This document shows positions 8,019-16,080 of a DNA stretch of 21,250 nucleotides, piece after piece. Both the position numbers and the translations under genes were made by a program. Below the pieces are notes generated by a model. That model made no database searches, was not told the DNA's origin, and saw only the letters and a list, made by a program, of their open reading frames with translations. Position 1 is the stretch's first letter; each line of letters begins with the position of its first letter. This DNA is from Candidatus Thorarchaeota archaeon (lineage in GTDB: Archaea > Asgardarchaeota > Thorarchaeia > Thorarchaeales > Thorarchaeaceae), in assembly GCA_016840245.1 (NCBI GenBank), contig JAEOST010000686.1:1-21250 (forward strand), read 5' to 3'.

Positions 8019-9506
8019 CTATTTACTCAGATCTTCATTCACTAATTGTGAAGTGATATCAGCACTCATGAGGACGCTTGGTACACCAGCTCCAGGATGG
8101 GTCCCAGCCCCCACGAAGTAAAGTCCTTGTATGTCGCGGGATTTATTGTGAGGTCTAAAGAATCCCGACTGCATGAGTAGTGGTTGGAGTGAAAATCCAG
8201 CTCCTTTGACGGAATTGAACTCACGTTTGAAATCGAGTGGGGTAAATACTTCAGTGGGGCCAAGGTTGTCTAGAAGACCGGGCAAGATTCGTTCATCAAG
8301 ATGGCTTAGGATATGATCTCTGTACTCATCCTTTTTCGTATCCCAGTCAATATTTGCATCCAAGTTGGCAACTGGAGTGCAGGCATACATTGTTTCAGAA
8401 CCAGACGGAGCCATTTCTGGATCAGTGCGTGTTGGTATGTGAAGATATGTTGAGAAATCCTCCGGTACGATATTTTTGTTGAATATGTCTTTTAGGAGAC
8501 CCTTGTATCTTTTCCCAAAAACAATACTGTGATGTAACATTTCAGGGTACTTCTTCTTGACACCGAAGTAAATCATGAAGAGACTCATACTGTAGTCTGC
8601 ATTCTTGTACTTTCCATCTGTATTATACCGTCTGAACTTCTTGTCAATCATTTGCGTGTATGTTGTGGCTACATCAGCATTAGATATGACAACATCAGCA
8701 TCATACTCATCACCAGTAGAAGTACTAACTCCCTTGACCTGTTTCTTAGAGCCAACCACAATCTTGTCAACTTCGGAGTTCAGTTTTATTTGGCCACCAA
8801 GTTCCTTAAAGAGTCGCTCTAATGCGTCAACAAATTTGTGAGTTCCACCACGAATCCACCACATTCCATGCTTCTCTTCGATATATGTTATCAAACTGAA
8901 AATTGATGTTGCTTTGAGAGGATTCCCACCAATGAATAGAGGATTGAAAGACATAGCACTTCGAAGTCGTTCATCCTTCATGTAACTAGACACGAGTCCG
9001 TAGACGCTCTTGTATGCTTTGTGTTTTACACCAGATGGACCCATCTTCACCATGTCCCAGATAGAGGTGAAAGGCATTGAACCAAATTTCTCGAATCCAA
9101 GTTCATACACAGGTTTGATAGCCTTCATGTATTTTTTATAGCCTTCAACATCGCGTGGACTTAATCGTTCAATCTCTTTGACATTATCTTCTGAGCTTCC
9201 ATATTCCATATGGGTATCATCTGGGAAATAGAGTCGGTACTTGGGTTTGATCTCAACCATCTCAAGGTAGTCAGATGAATCTCTGTCCGCAACCTGGAAG
9301 AGATCATGAATGAGAAATGGAGGAGTAATGATTGTTGGTCCAGTATCGAAGGTGTATCCATCTCGTTCAAAGACGCCAGCTCTTCCTCCTAGTTGATGAC
9401 GCTTCTCAAGTATGGTTGTCTGGTAACCGGCAGCTTGCATTCGTACAGCTGCAGATAGACCACCGAAACCACTACCAACTACTACAACTCGAGTATCATT
9501 GGTCAT
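8019..9506 (-). CDS. crtI: Phytoene desaturase CrtI
   Basis: The 495-residue flavoprotein has an N-terminal dinucleotide-binding motif (VVVVGSGFGGLSAA, then EKRHQLGGRAG) and the C-terminal CrtI signature GLYFVGAGTHPGAGVPSVLM. Length and both signatures match the CrtI-type desaturases, which bind FAD and introduce double bases-long conjugation by dehydrogenating phytoene stepwise to lycopene at the membrane. The ATG at 9506 lies three bases after the crtB stop, so crtB and crtI form a two-gene operon. A second CrtI homolog at 10595 is divergent. I assign phytoene desaturation to this copy because it is coupled to crtB, but the roles could be swapped. Confidence 0.9.
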   Translation of the reverse strand: MTNDTRVVVVGSGFGGLSAAVRMQAAGYQTTILEKRHQLGGRAGVFERDGYTFDTGPTIITPPFLIHDLFQVADRDSSDYLEMVEIKPKYRLYFPDDTHMEYGSSEDNVKEIERLSPRDVEGYKKYMKAIKPVYELGFEKFGSMPFTSIWDMVKMGPSGVKHKAYKSVYGLVSSYMKDERLRSAMSFNPLFIGGNPLKATSIFSLITYIEEKHGMWWIRGGTHKFVDALERLFKELGGQIKLNSEVDKIVVGSKKQVKGVSTSTGDEYDADVVISNADVATTYTQMIDKKFRRYNTDGKYKNADYSMSLFMIYFGVKKKYPEMLHHSIVFGKRYKGLLKDIFNKNIVPEDFSTYLHIPTRTDPEMAPSGSETMYACTPVANLDANIDWDTKKDEYRDHILSHLDERILPGLLDNLGPTEVFTPLDFKREFNSVKGAGFSLQPLLMQSGFFRPHNKSRDIQGLYFVGAGTHPGAGVPSVLMSADITSQLVNEDLSK

Positions 9507-9509
9507 TGA

Positions 9510-10484
9510 TTATGCAGCCCCATTGAGAGAGTCATACTCTTTCTTCTCCTGGTTATACTCACGACTCAACTTGAGAGCAATCCAGAGCTTTTTCCATTTC
9601 GGAACTACAGCACGTTTCTTCCACACCTGATAGTCCATCTTCTCTATCTCAGCCATAATCTCGCCGTATACACGACCAGCTACTTTGACTGTGAATGCGC
9701 CTGCGGGAGGAAGATCGCGAGTTCCTACATCAGCCTTAGCATAGATTGATCTCGCACGTGCAATCTCATGCTGTATCAATGACTTGAAATCTGGACTCAC
9801 AGTTTTCTTCTCAAAATCAGAACGATCCACTCTGAATATCTCTCTTGTTTCCAGAGGGAGATATATGCGTCCATTCTCATAATCTTCGGCAATATCACGA
9901 AGTATGTTAGTCAACTGTAATGCATGTCCTAAATCAGCTGCTCGGGCAAGGGTTTCTGAATCAGTTGCTCCCCAGACATAGCACATCAGGATACCAACTG
10001 TTGAAGCCACGTGGTAGCAGTAAGTATCTAGCTCTTTGACAGTCTTAACCTCAGTAAGGTTGACATCCATACGTACTCCTTCTATGAGTTCATGAAGATA
10101 TCTGACTGGAATATTGTATCTAACCATAGTATCGCCAAATGCTCTGAAGATTGGATGATCAAAGACCTCACCGTCAGCCATTCGATTAGTGATATCAGCA
10201 AGTACATCTAGCTCTCGCTCAAGTGCATCTTTAGGGAGATCAATTTCATCTGCAAAATCATCAGCTAAACGGCAGAAGGCGTATAATGAAGCAATTGCTC
10301 TTCTTTCTTCTCTCTCCAAATAACGAGAAGCGAAGTAGAAAGACTTTGCATGTAGTTTGAAAAGGTCCATGCAATAGTCATAGCTCTGTTCTAGACTTAT
10401 TACATCTCCAACTTGTTGGATGACAATCTCAGAAGGTAATTGTTTCAAATGTGTGGTGTAGCTCATTGTCATTTTTTTCACCAT
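9510..10484 (-). CDS. crtB: Phytoene synthase CrtB
   Basis: The 324-residue protein of the squalene/phytoene synthase family carries both Asp-rich metal-diphosphate sites: LADDFADEID in the first half and NILRDIAEDYENGRIYLP in the second, plus the SFYFASRYL and LYAFCRLADD stretches. It should join two geranylgeranyl diphosphates into phytoene, the first committed step of carotenoid synthesis. The ATG at 10484 is preferred; in-frame ATGs follow at 10472 and 10466, and a TTG at 10508 would lie inside the promoter. There is no clear Shine-Dalgarno motif, so the transcript may be leaderless or nearly so. It is the first gene of the crtB-crtI operon and divergent from the crtD operon. Confidence 0.92.
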   Translation of the reverse strand: MVKKMTMSYTTHLKQLPSEIVIQQVGDVISLEQSYDYCMDLFKLHAKSFYFASRYLEREERRAIASLYAFCRLADDFADEIDLPKDALERELDVLADITNRMADGEVFDHPIFRAFGDTMVRYNIPVRYLHELIEGVRMDVNLTEVKTVKELDTYCYHVASTVGILMCYVWGATDSETLARAADLGHALQLTNILRDIAEDYENGRIYLPLETREIFRVDRSDFEKKTVSPDFKSLIQHEIARARSIYAKADVGTRDLPPAGAFTVKVAGRVYGEIMAEIEKMDYQVWKKRAVVPKWKKLWIALKLSREYNQEKKEYDSLNGAA

Positions 10485-10506
10485 ATTTGTTGCATATAGT
10501 GCAATC

Positions 10507-10519
10507 AATATATTTAATA
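10507..10519 (-). promoter_or_regulatory. TATA-like box of crtB-crtI
   Basis: Read on the minus strand the block is ATTAAATATATTG, about 25-35 bases upstream of the crtB ATG at 10484, which would place transcription start at or just before the start codon. A second AT-rich block at 10541-10550 is an alternative with a longer leader. Confidence 0.45.
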
Positions 10520-10539
10520 CTGTTTTTATTGTAAAAAAT

Positions 10540-10549
10540 GTATATAAAA
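10540..10549 (+). promoter_or_regulatory. TATA-like box of the crtD operon
   Basis: GTATATAAAA is a near-ideal archaeal TATA box about 45-55 bases upstream of the ATG at 10595. It lies about 20 bases from the crtB box on the other strand, so both carotenoid operons start from one compact divergent promoter region. Confidence 0.55.
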
Positions 10550-10594
10550 CTCTTGGTATATGTTCGCAGAAAAAACTAGCTAGGCGGCTACAAG

Positions 10595-12061
10595 ATGAAA
10601 ATTATAGTAATTGGCACAGGAATTGGTGGTCTCTCCGCCGCGGCTCTGCTATCCAAACAGGGCCATGAAGTTAAGGTGTTTGAGAAGAATGAAAATCCTG
10701 GTGGGAGAGCCAGAGTATGGAGAAAGGATGGATTCGTATTTGATATGGGGCCATCATGGTATCTAATGCCCGAGATCTTTGAGAATTTCTTCTCTCTCTT
10801 TGACAAGAAGGTGGAGGACTTCTATGAATTGATAAGATTGAATCCATCATATAGAATATTCTTCCCAGACGAAATCATCGACATCTCAGCTGATATTGAG
10901 GAGAACAAGAGGATATTCGACAAACTCGAAGAGAACGGTGCGGAGAAATTAGAGAAATATCTCAAGCAAGCGAAGGAGAAGTATGAATATCTCATGAAGG
11001 GATTGATGTATGAAGACCTAGTTGGAATCAGAGGTATGTTGAGCCCTAAACTAATGTCTGCAGGATGGAAGCTTAGTATACTATCCAACATGGAGAAACT
11101 AATCAGCAAGTTCTTCTCGAATGAACGTGCAAAGAAGATTCTGCAATACTCGATTGTGTTCCTTGGCGGAAATCCAAAGAACACACCAGCACTCTATTCA
11201 ATGATTTCTCATATTGATTTCAATCTAGGAGTATGGTATCCACGCGGAGGGCTAGGCAAAATTGTCGAAGCATTGGAGAAGTTGACTATTGACCATGGTG
11301 GGTCTATAGAGTATGGAGTCGAAGTCACGAAAATCGTTGTTGAGAATAAAGTAGCGAAACGTGTTATCACAAACAATGGAGAATACGAGGCGGACATTGT
11401 AATTTCAAATGCGGACTATCCTCACACTGAAACACAATTGTTAGATGATGAGAGTCAGACATATCCAATCAAGTATTGGAAGAAAAAGACTATTGCGCCA
11501 TCAGCATATGTTCTATATCTTGGAATCGATAAGAAACTTGACAGTCTAACCCATCACAATGTAATCCTAGATCATGATTGGGTTGCACATTTTGAACAGA
11601 TTTTCGATAGACCCTCCTGGCCTGACGAACCTGCCTATTACCTCTGCAGTCCGTCAAGAATTGACAACAGTGTAGCTCCAGAAGGGAAGGAGAACATCTT
11701 TGTCACTGTTCCAATTTCTCCTGGACTTGAAGACACTCCTGAAGTAAGGGAAAAGTACTTTGACAAAATCATTGAGCATATGGAAGAAGTCACCGGTGAG
11801 AATATCCAAGATTCATTGGTTGTCAAGAGGATATTCACTCTGAACGACTTCAGTGAGGATTACAATGCGTATCTGGGTACTGCCGTAGGATTAACACACA
11901 CCTTCAGTCAATCTGCCTTCTTCAGACCACGACACCTGAGTAAGAAAGTCAAGAATCTCTATTACACAGGGCAGTACACGCACCCAGGCATTGGAGTTCC
12001 AATGGCATTGATTGCCTCACAAATTGTATCTGAGATGATAGATGAAAAGTACAACCAATAG
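10595..12061 (+). CDS. crtD: CrtI-family desaturase, probable carotenoid 3,4-desaturase (CrtD-like)
   Basis: This 488-residue CrtI-type flavoprotein has the FAD motif IIVIGTGIGGLSAAALL followed by EKNENPGGRARV, and the C-terminal NLYYTGQYTHPGIGVPMALI. It is clearly a homolog of the neighbouring crtI product but diverged from it. In haloarchaea the gene order crtD - lycopene elongase - cruF encodes the steps from lycopene to bacterioruberin, and the same order follows here, so the likely role is 3,4-desaturation of the C50 intermediate. That assignment comes from context. The ATG at 10595 sits between a good TATA box and the FAD motif. No other start is needed. Confidence 0.82.
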   Translation: MKIIVIGTGIGGLSAAALLSKQGHEVKVFEKNENPGGRARVWRKDGFVFDMGPSWYLMPEIFENFFSLFDKKVEDFYELIRLNPSYRIFFPDEIIDISADIEENKRIFDKLEENGAEKLEKYLKQAKEKYEYLMKGLMYEDLVGIRGMLSPKLMSAGWKLSILSNMEKLISKFFSNERAKKILQYSIVFLGGNPKNTPALYSMISHIDFNLGVWYPRGGLGKIVEALEKLTIDHGGSIEYGVEVTKIVVENKVAKRVITNNGEYEADIVISNADYPHTETQLLDDESQTYPIKYWKKKTIAPSAYVLYLGIDKKLDSLTHHNVILDHDWVAHFEQIFDRPSWPDEPAYYLCSPSRIDNSVAPEGKENIFVTVPISPGLEDTPEVREKYFDKIIEHMEEVTGENIQDSLVVKRIFTLNDFSEDYNAYLGTAVGLTHTFSQSAFFRPRHLSKKVKNLYYTGQYTHPGIGVPMALIASQIVSEMIDEKYNQ

Positions 12062-12073
12062 AAGGAGGAATAT

Positions 12074-12937
12074 TTGTTGACCGGTGTTCTAAGATTAGCT
12101 TTCAAAGTGTCCCGAATTAGATTCTGGCTCTATCTTGGAGGAACATTTCTGGTCGGATATATAGTTGGGATGTCTTCTATTGACCAATTGATAGACCCAT
12201 TTTTCATTGCAAGTTTGTTCTATTTCATGATACCTGCCAATATCTTTCTGTACGGCGTGAATGACCTCTCAGATAAGGACACAGACCTATTCAATCCGAA
12301 AAAGGATGAGAAAGAATACCGAGCTGTAGAGAGTGATCAGAAGAAATTACAAGGTATTGTGTTCCTATCATTTGTATATGGAATTGTACTCATAGTATTT
12401 GCAGCAGACATTATCTATACACTGCTCTTCTCCTTGTGGATTCTGCTATCAGTTTTCTACAGTGCTAAACCATTTCGATTCAAGGCAGTTCCAGTCTTGG
12501 ATTTTACATCCAACTTCCTCTATGTAGTTCCGGCACTCATTGCATATTACCAAATCACAGGCATAGTACCTCCATTCCTACCCTTATTTGCAGCATTCCT
12601 TTGGACAGCTGCTATGCAACTATTTTCAGCAATTCCAGATATTGCTGCAGACGCAAAAGCGGGTATAAGAACGACAGCGGTGGTTCTAGGAAAACGAACA
12701 TCACTTGTTCTGACTCTTGTATTCTGGCTTGGTTTTTCACTGATACTTGTTGTATTATCTCCTTGGAATTTGCCATGGAGTATATTGATGTTCAGTTATC
12801 CTATGATACCCTTGGTCCTGCTTCTTAAACCTACAGTTAGTATCGACAGGGCATATTGGATGTTTCCATATTGGACCGGGATTTTTGGTATGGTACTCTT
12901 CATGAGTATAGGGATACCAAAGGTGATACCACTTTGA
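12074..12937 (+). CDS. lyeJ: UbiA-family lycopene elongase/hydratase (LyeJ-like)
   Basis: The 287-residue membrane prenyltransferase has about eight or nine helices and both Asp-rich motifs of the UbiA family: NDLSDKDTD (near residue 63) and DIAADAKAG (near residue 190). Family members attach a prenyl group from a diphosphate donor to an acceptor in the membrane. Placed between a CrtD-like desaturase and a CruF-like hydratase, it most likely adds C5 units to lycopene, as haloarchaeal lycopene elongase does, giving the C50 skeleton. AAGGAGG lies just upstream of the TTG start at 12074; a second TTG follows directly at 12077. Its stop overlaps the next start as TTGA. Confidence 0.85.
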   Translation: MLTGVLRLAFKVSRIRFWLYLGGTFLVGYIVGMSSIDQLIDPFFIASLFYFMIPANIFLYGVNDLSDKDTDLFNPKKDEKEYRAVESDQKKLQGIVFLSFVYGIVLIVFAADIIYTLLFSLWILLSVFYSAKPFRFKAVPVLDFTSNFLYVVPALIAYYQITGIVPPFLPLFAAFLWTAAMQLFSAIPDIAADAKAGIRTTAVVLGKRTSLVLTLVFWLGFSLILVVLSPWNLPWSILMFSYPMIPLVLLLKPTVSIDRAYWMFPYWTGIFGMVLFMSIGIPKVIPL

Positions 12938-13695
12938 CAGAGAATCAGGATACGAATGTCACAGATCCAGAGAGCTGGTTTCTGATAATTTTCGCAGTTG
13001 CTTTATTCTTGGCCAGCTGGTTGGTTGCTAATGTTGAGATAGGCGAATCAGTTACTTGGGTGTCTGCACTATTCATCATATTTCTAGCAGTACCATCATA
13101 TTATTACACATGTAGATGGCTTGGTTTGAAACAAGGTCTGATACTAATTCTAATTCTAAGTATCTTACCTATCATTGTTGAAGCCATTGGTATCTCCTCT
13201 GGTCTTCCATATGGTCCATTCCATTATACAGATCAAATGGGATTCAAATTCGCAGGACTTGTACCCTGGAGTGTATCATTCGCTTTTGCACCACTCGTCT
13301 TGGGCAGTTTGACCATTGCATCTCAATTCACACAGAAACTGAAATTCATGGTACCAATTAGTGCATTGATACTTGTTGCTGTTGACCTTGTCCTAGATCC
13401 AGCTGCAGTTCTGTTAAATATCTGGGTTTGGGAAGTACCTGGTATATACTATGGCATCCCACTCACGAACTATACTGGATGGTTTATGACTGCAATCCTA
13501 GCATCAGCAATGGTTCTAGGTATCGTATCGAATTCTAAACAACCATCTGACAAAATACCAAGTAAAGTAGCTTCTTCACTTTTCTTGAGTGCATCATTCT
13601 GGACTGGTTATTGTTTCTGGACTGGTCTTGTTATACCTATAATTGTAGGAGTAGCCGTTGTGTTTCTAATCTTCTACATAATTAGTCAATCATAG
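12934..13695 (+). CDS. cruF: CruF-type bisanhydrobacterioruberin hydratase
   Basis: The 253-residue membrane protein of the CruF (DUF422) family has about seven or eight helices and the typical stretches EAIGISSGLPYGPFHYTD and DLVLDPAAVLLNIWVW, then GIYYGIPLTNYTGWF. In bacterioruberin synthesis this enzyme hydrates the end groups of the C50 carotenoid. The start is a TTG at 12934, seven bases after AGGTGAT and sharing bases with the stop of the elongase gene (TTGA), so the two are translationally coupled. An open frame reaches further upstream into the elongase gene but has no ribosome site. It is the last gene of the operon and is followed by a small hairpin and a T6 run. Confidence 0.88.
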   Translation: MTENQDTNVTDPESWFLIIFAVALFLASWLVANVEIGESVTWVSALFIIFLAVPSYYYTCRWLGLKQGLILILILSILPIIVEAIGISSGLPYGPFHYTDQMGFKFAGLVPWSVSFAFAPLVLGSLTIASQFTQKLKFMVPISALILVAVDLVLDPAAVLLNIWVWEVPGIYYGIPLTNYTGWFMTAILASAMVLGIVSNSKQPSDKIPSKVASSLFLSASFWTGYCFWTGLVIPIIVGVAVVFLIFYIISQS

Positions 13696-13721
13696 TTCGA
13701 TTAACTATTGAAGGATTTTTT
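13692..13721 (+). terminator. Hairpin and T6 run between convergent cruF and the B12-sensor gene
   Basis: ATAGTT (13692-13697) pairs with AACTAT (13703-13708) around a five-base loop, and a run of six T follows at 13716-13721. The stem is only six base pairs and overlaps both stop codons. The T-run alone may be enough for archaeal RNA polymerase to stop. Confidence 0.4.
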
Positions 13722-14769
13722 CCGCTAGTACCAGAGCTTCCTCTGTATTCGCAGCGAATCCGTCTGCATCAACCTGTTTCCAGAGATCTTCGACGATATT
13801 GAAAGGTCTACCACCAACAATGATTTTCGGATTGTGTCCTGAGGACCTGACTTGAGTAATGATATCTTCTATCTCTGGAACATGAAAGGTCATCGTAGCA
13901 GACAATGCTAGAACATCAGGTTTTCTTTCTTCAACAGCACTCAATATACTATATACAGGTGTATTTGCACCAAGATAGACACTCTGCCAGCCTTCCATCT
14001 CGAATATATCCGAAAGCATCCGAATACCCATATCATGCAATTCTCCAGCAACACATGCAAACATAATTGATTGCTTCTTCTTCTTATCAGATGCGAAGTG
14101 TGGAATGAGTCTTGACATTATCCTCTGTGTTGATGATGTGCAGAAGTGCTCTTGAGCAATAGAAATCTCACCTGTAAGCCAAAGGCGTCCAACTTCTCTT
14201 TGGGATATTCCGAAAATGTACTCGTAGATGTTCTTTATTTCAACACCATCTCGTAATGCCTTCTCAACCAGCTTTTGAGCAGTTTCAGATTCCCAATTCA
14301 ACAACGAATTGAGATATTGCGTCACAAGAACTGACAAGTTTTCATCAGCACCAATGTAAGAAACCATACTTGGGGAATCTTCTTCCAGCTGATTCAGTCC
14401 TGCATCTACATATTCAGTAGTGAGATTTTTGAAATCTATCGGAAAGACATCATCTATTGCTTCTTTCAAACAGTCAATACTCGTTCTAAGATCCTCAATT
14501 GATACACCGATGTGCTCAAACAATACCTTGACCCATTGTATATAGGAAACAAAGAGCGTTACACTAGACAGGTGAAGAGCACTTGAGAGGTGTGATAAGT
14601 GATATTCTGTATCTCGATGATATGATGCGATTTTTTCTGCGTATTGCTCGGAAAAACTTGGTTGATGCTTCTCATGACATTCTGTAACCAGTAATACTAG
14701 TTCAGATGATTTCTCCCTAATGTATGTACTAGCATCCTTTCCTCTTGTCATCCCAATGAATCTCCTCAT
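13705..14769 (-). CDS. CarH-like cobalamin-binding light-sensor protein without MerR domain
   Basis: The 354-residue protein has three parts. Residues 1-140 are a helical domain of unknown function. Residues 145-225 match the four-helix cap that precedes B12 folds, and residues 234-354 form the B12-binding Rossmann domain. In the cap, Trp197 is followed after exactly nine residues by Glu207-His208 (Wx9EH), the signature of the CarH light-sensing module that holds the adenosyl group. In the Rossmann domain, E243-L-H245-D-M-G248 is the ExHxxG motif, so His245 should be the lower cobalt ligand; LSATM and VGG follow. The residue after Trp197 is Leu, where T. thermophilus CarH, as I recall, has the His that ligates cobalt after light. 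No MerR helix-turn-helix is present. The gene converges on the carotenoid operon with nine bases between stops. ATG 14769 is used; ATG 14751, after an AGGAG, is an alternative. Confidence 0.82.
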   Translation of the reverse strand: MRRFIGMTRGKDASTYIREKSSELVLLVTECHEKHQPSFSEQYAEKIASYHRDTEYHLSHLSSALHLSSVTLFVSYIQWVKVLFEHIGVSIEDLRTSIDCLKEAIDDVFPIDFKNLTTEYVDAGLNQLEEDSPSMVSYIGADENLSVLVTQYLNSLLNWESETAQKLVEKALRDGVEIKNIYEYIFGISQREVGRLWLTGEISIAQEHFCTSSTQRIMSRLIPHFASDKKKKQSIMFACVAGELHDMGIRMLSDIFEMEGWQSVYLGANTPVYSILSAVEERKPDVLALSATMTFHVPEIEDIITQVRSSGHNPKIIVGGRPFNIVEDLWKQVDADGFAANTEEALVLAEKILQ

Positions 14770-14817
14770 GCTGTTCAGAAGTTCAGTTCCGATAACACTA
14801 TTGATAAGAAGACTATA

Positions 14818-14842
14818 ACTCTTTTCAGAGAGATTAAAGAGT
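14818..14842. repeat. Inverted repeat between divergent sensor genes
   Basis: ACTCTTT (14818-14824) and AAAGAGT (14836-14842) are exact inverted arms with an 11-base spacer in the 128-base region between the B12-sensor gene and the receiver-PAS gene. Centre-to-centre spacing of 18 bases would fit two half-sites of a dimer on one face of DNA. The rest of this region is AT-rich without a clear gene. Confidence 0.25.
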
Positions 14843-14897
14843 AAATGGAAAATTAGAAAGTAGCATCAATAGAGTGTAACAATGAAGGGAAGTTCCA

Positions 14898-16061
14898 TTG
14901 AATATTCGGGTACTTGTTGTCGACAATAATAGAGATCTCTACGACCTATTTGACAGACATCTTATTGAGAGTAACCCCGATTTCAAGATAGAACTTGCTG
15001 ACTCTACTCAAGATGCATTACGTCTTCTTGATGAACGTGATTATGATGCGATTGTTTGCGACTATTCTCCAGGACCAAGTGAGATGAATGGGTTGGATCT
15101 TTTACATTGGCTCAGAAACTCAGGTCGAAACCTTCACTTTGTAATGTTTACTGAGCAGAGTATGGAGGAAATTGCTATCAAGGCATTGAATTTAGGGGCT
15201 AATTTCTATCTGAGAAAGGATGATGATGATTTCCGAAGTCTCATCATTGACCTTGCAGATGACATCAGAACTTCTGTGGAACAGAACCGAATACAGCATC
15301 AACTCCAAGAGAGTGAGGCTAAATTCCGGAATCTCTTTGAATCATCATTGGATGGGATTGTAGCAGTGGGTAATGATGGACGTATTGTGGAGTATAATCA
15401 AGCTTTTGCGTCGATGATGGATTACAGATTGGATGAGTTAGTTGGCATGAGTTTTCGAGATCTTACTCCTGCTTCATGGCACAAGTTAGATGACTATGCA
15501 GAAGAACAACTAAGAGAAAATGGTTTCTACAATATATTTGAGAAGGAGTTAATCACAAAGAGTGGACGCCTGATACCTGTATCAGTTTCATCTTGGAAGA
15601 TGAGTAATGAGTATGGCAGATCCCTTGGTGCGTGGGCGATAGTAAGAAACATCAGTTCCCAGAAATTCACCGAGGAAGAACTCAGAACAAGTGAAGAAAG
15701 GTTTAGACGTCTCTTCCACGACTCTCCTATCGGAATCTGTTTGTTTAACTCGAAAGGATACTTGATTGATGCCAATAGATCACTACTTGATACGTTTGGA
15801 GTTTCTAATATTACTGATTTAGCAGACTACAATATATTCAAGGACCCTAATTTTCCATCAGATGTTATGATGCGAGTCCAGAAGGGAGAAGTTGTGGATT
15901 ACATTCTCGAATTTGATTTTGATAAGGCTGAGAAACTTGAAATCTATGAAAAACTGCAAACCGATGCAAAACGTCTAAGAATTATAGCTGGGCCATATGG
16001 AATGAAAGAGAAGCAGAAGATTACTGGATTTTTCCTTCAGATGCAGGACATGACTGAATGA
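14898..16061 (+). CDS. Receiver-PAS-PAS signalling protein without output domain
   Basis: The 387-residue soluble protein starts with a response-regulator receiver domain (about 1-120): phospho-acceptor Asp55 in IVCDYSPGP, Thr85 in MFTEQ and Lys107 in YLRKDDD. The usual acidic pair near the N-terminus reads Asp9-Asn10, so one acidic residue is missing. A short helical linker leads to PAS domain 1 (about 140-255, EAKFRNLFESSLDGIVAVGN) and PAS domain 2 (about 265-387). No histidine kinase, DNA-binding or cyclase domain follows, so output must be through protein contacts. PAS domains can bind heme, flavin or small ligands; none is identifiable here. The start is TTG at 14898 with GGGA upstream. 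It is divergent from the B12-sensor gene. Confidence 0.85.
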   Translation: MNIRVLVVDNNRDLYDLFDRHLIESNPDFKIELADSTQDALRLLDERDYDAIVCDYSPGPSEMNGLDLLHWLRNSGRNLHFVMFTEQSMEEIAIKALNLGANFYLRKDDDDFRSLIIDLADDIRTSVEQNRIQHQLQESEAKFRNLFESSLDGIVAVGNDGRIVEYNQAFASMMDYRLDELVGMSFRDLTPASWHKLDDYAEEQLRENGFYNIFEKELITKSGRLIPVSVSSWKMSNEYGRSLGAWAIVRNISSQKFTEEELRTSEERFRRLFHDSPIGICLFNSKGYLIDANRSLLDTFGVSNITDLADYNIFKDPNFPSDVMMRVQKGEVVDYILEFDFDKAEKLEIYEKLQTDAKRLRIIAGPYGMKEKQKITGFFLQMQDMTE

Positions 16062-16080
16062 TGCATTAGTGTACATCCGA

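Noticed and set aside
8605..8841. Antisense open frames within crtI, and similar ones in the other large genes
   Set aside because: They lie wholly within well-supported coding regions on the opposite strand, lack ribosome sites and show no domain features.
12856..12933. Extended CruF start inside the elongase gene
   Set aside because: The extra 26 residues are polar, overlap lyeJ by over 80 bases and lack a ribosome site, whereas the TTG at 12934 has AGGTGAT at good spacing.
13705..14769. Corrinoid protein of a methyltransferase system (MtaC/MtbC-like)
   Set aside because: The B12 domains are similar in general fold, but the Wx9EH signature, the long extra N-terminal domain, the length of 354 residues and the carotenoid neighbourhood favour a CarH-like sensor; no methyltransferase gene is adjacent.
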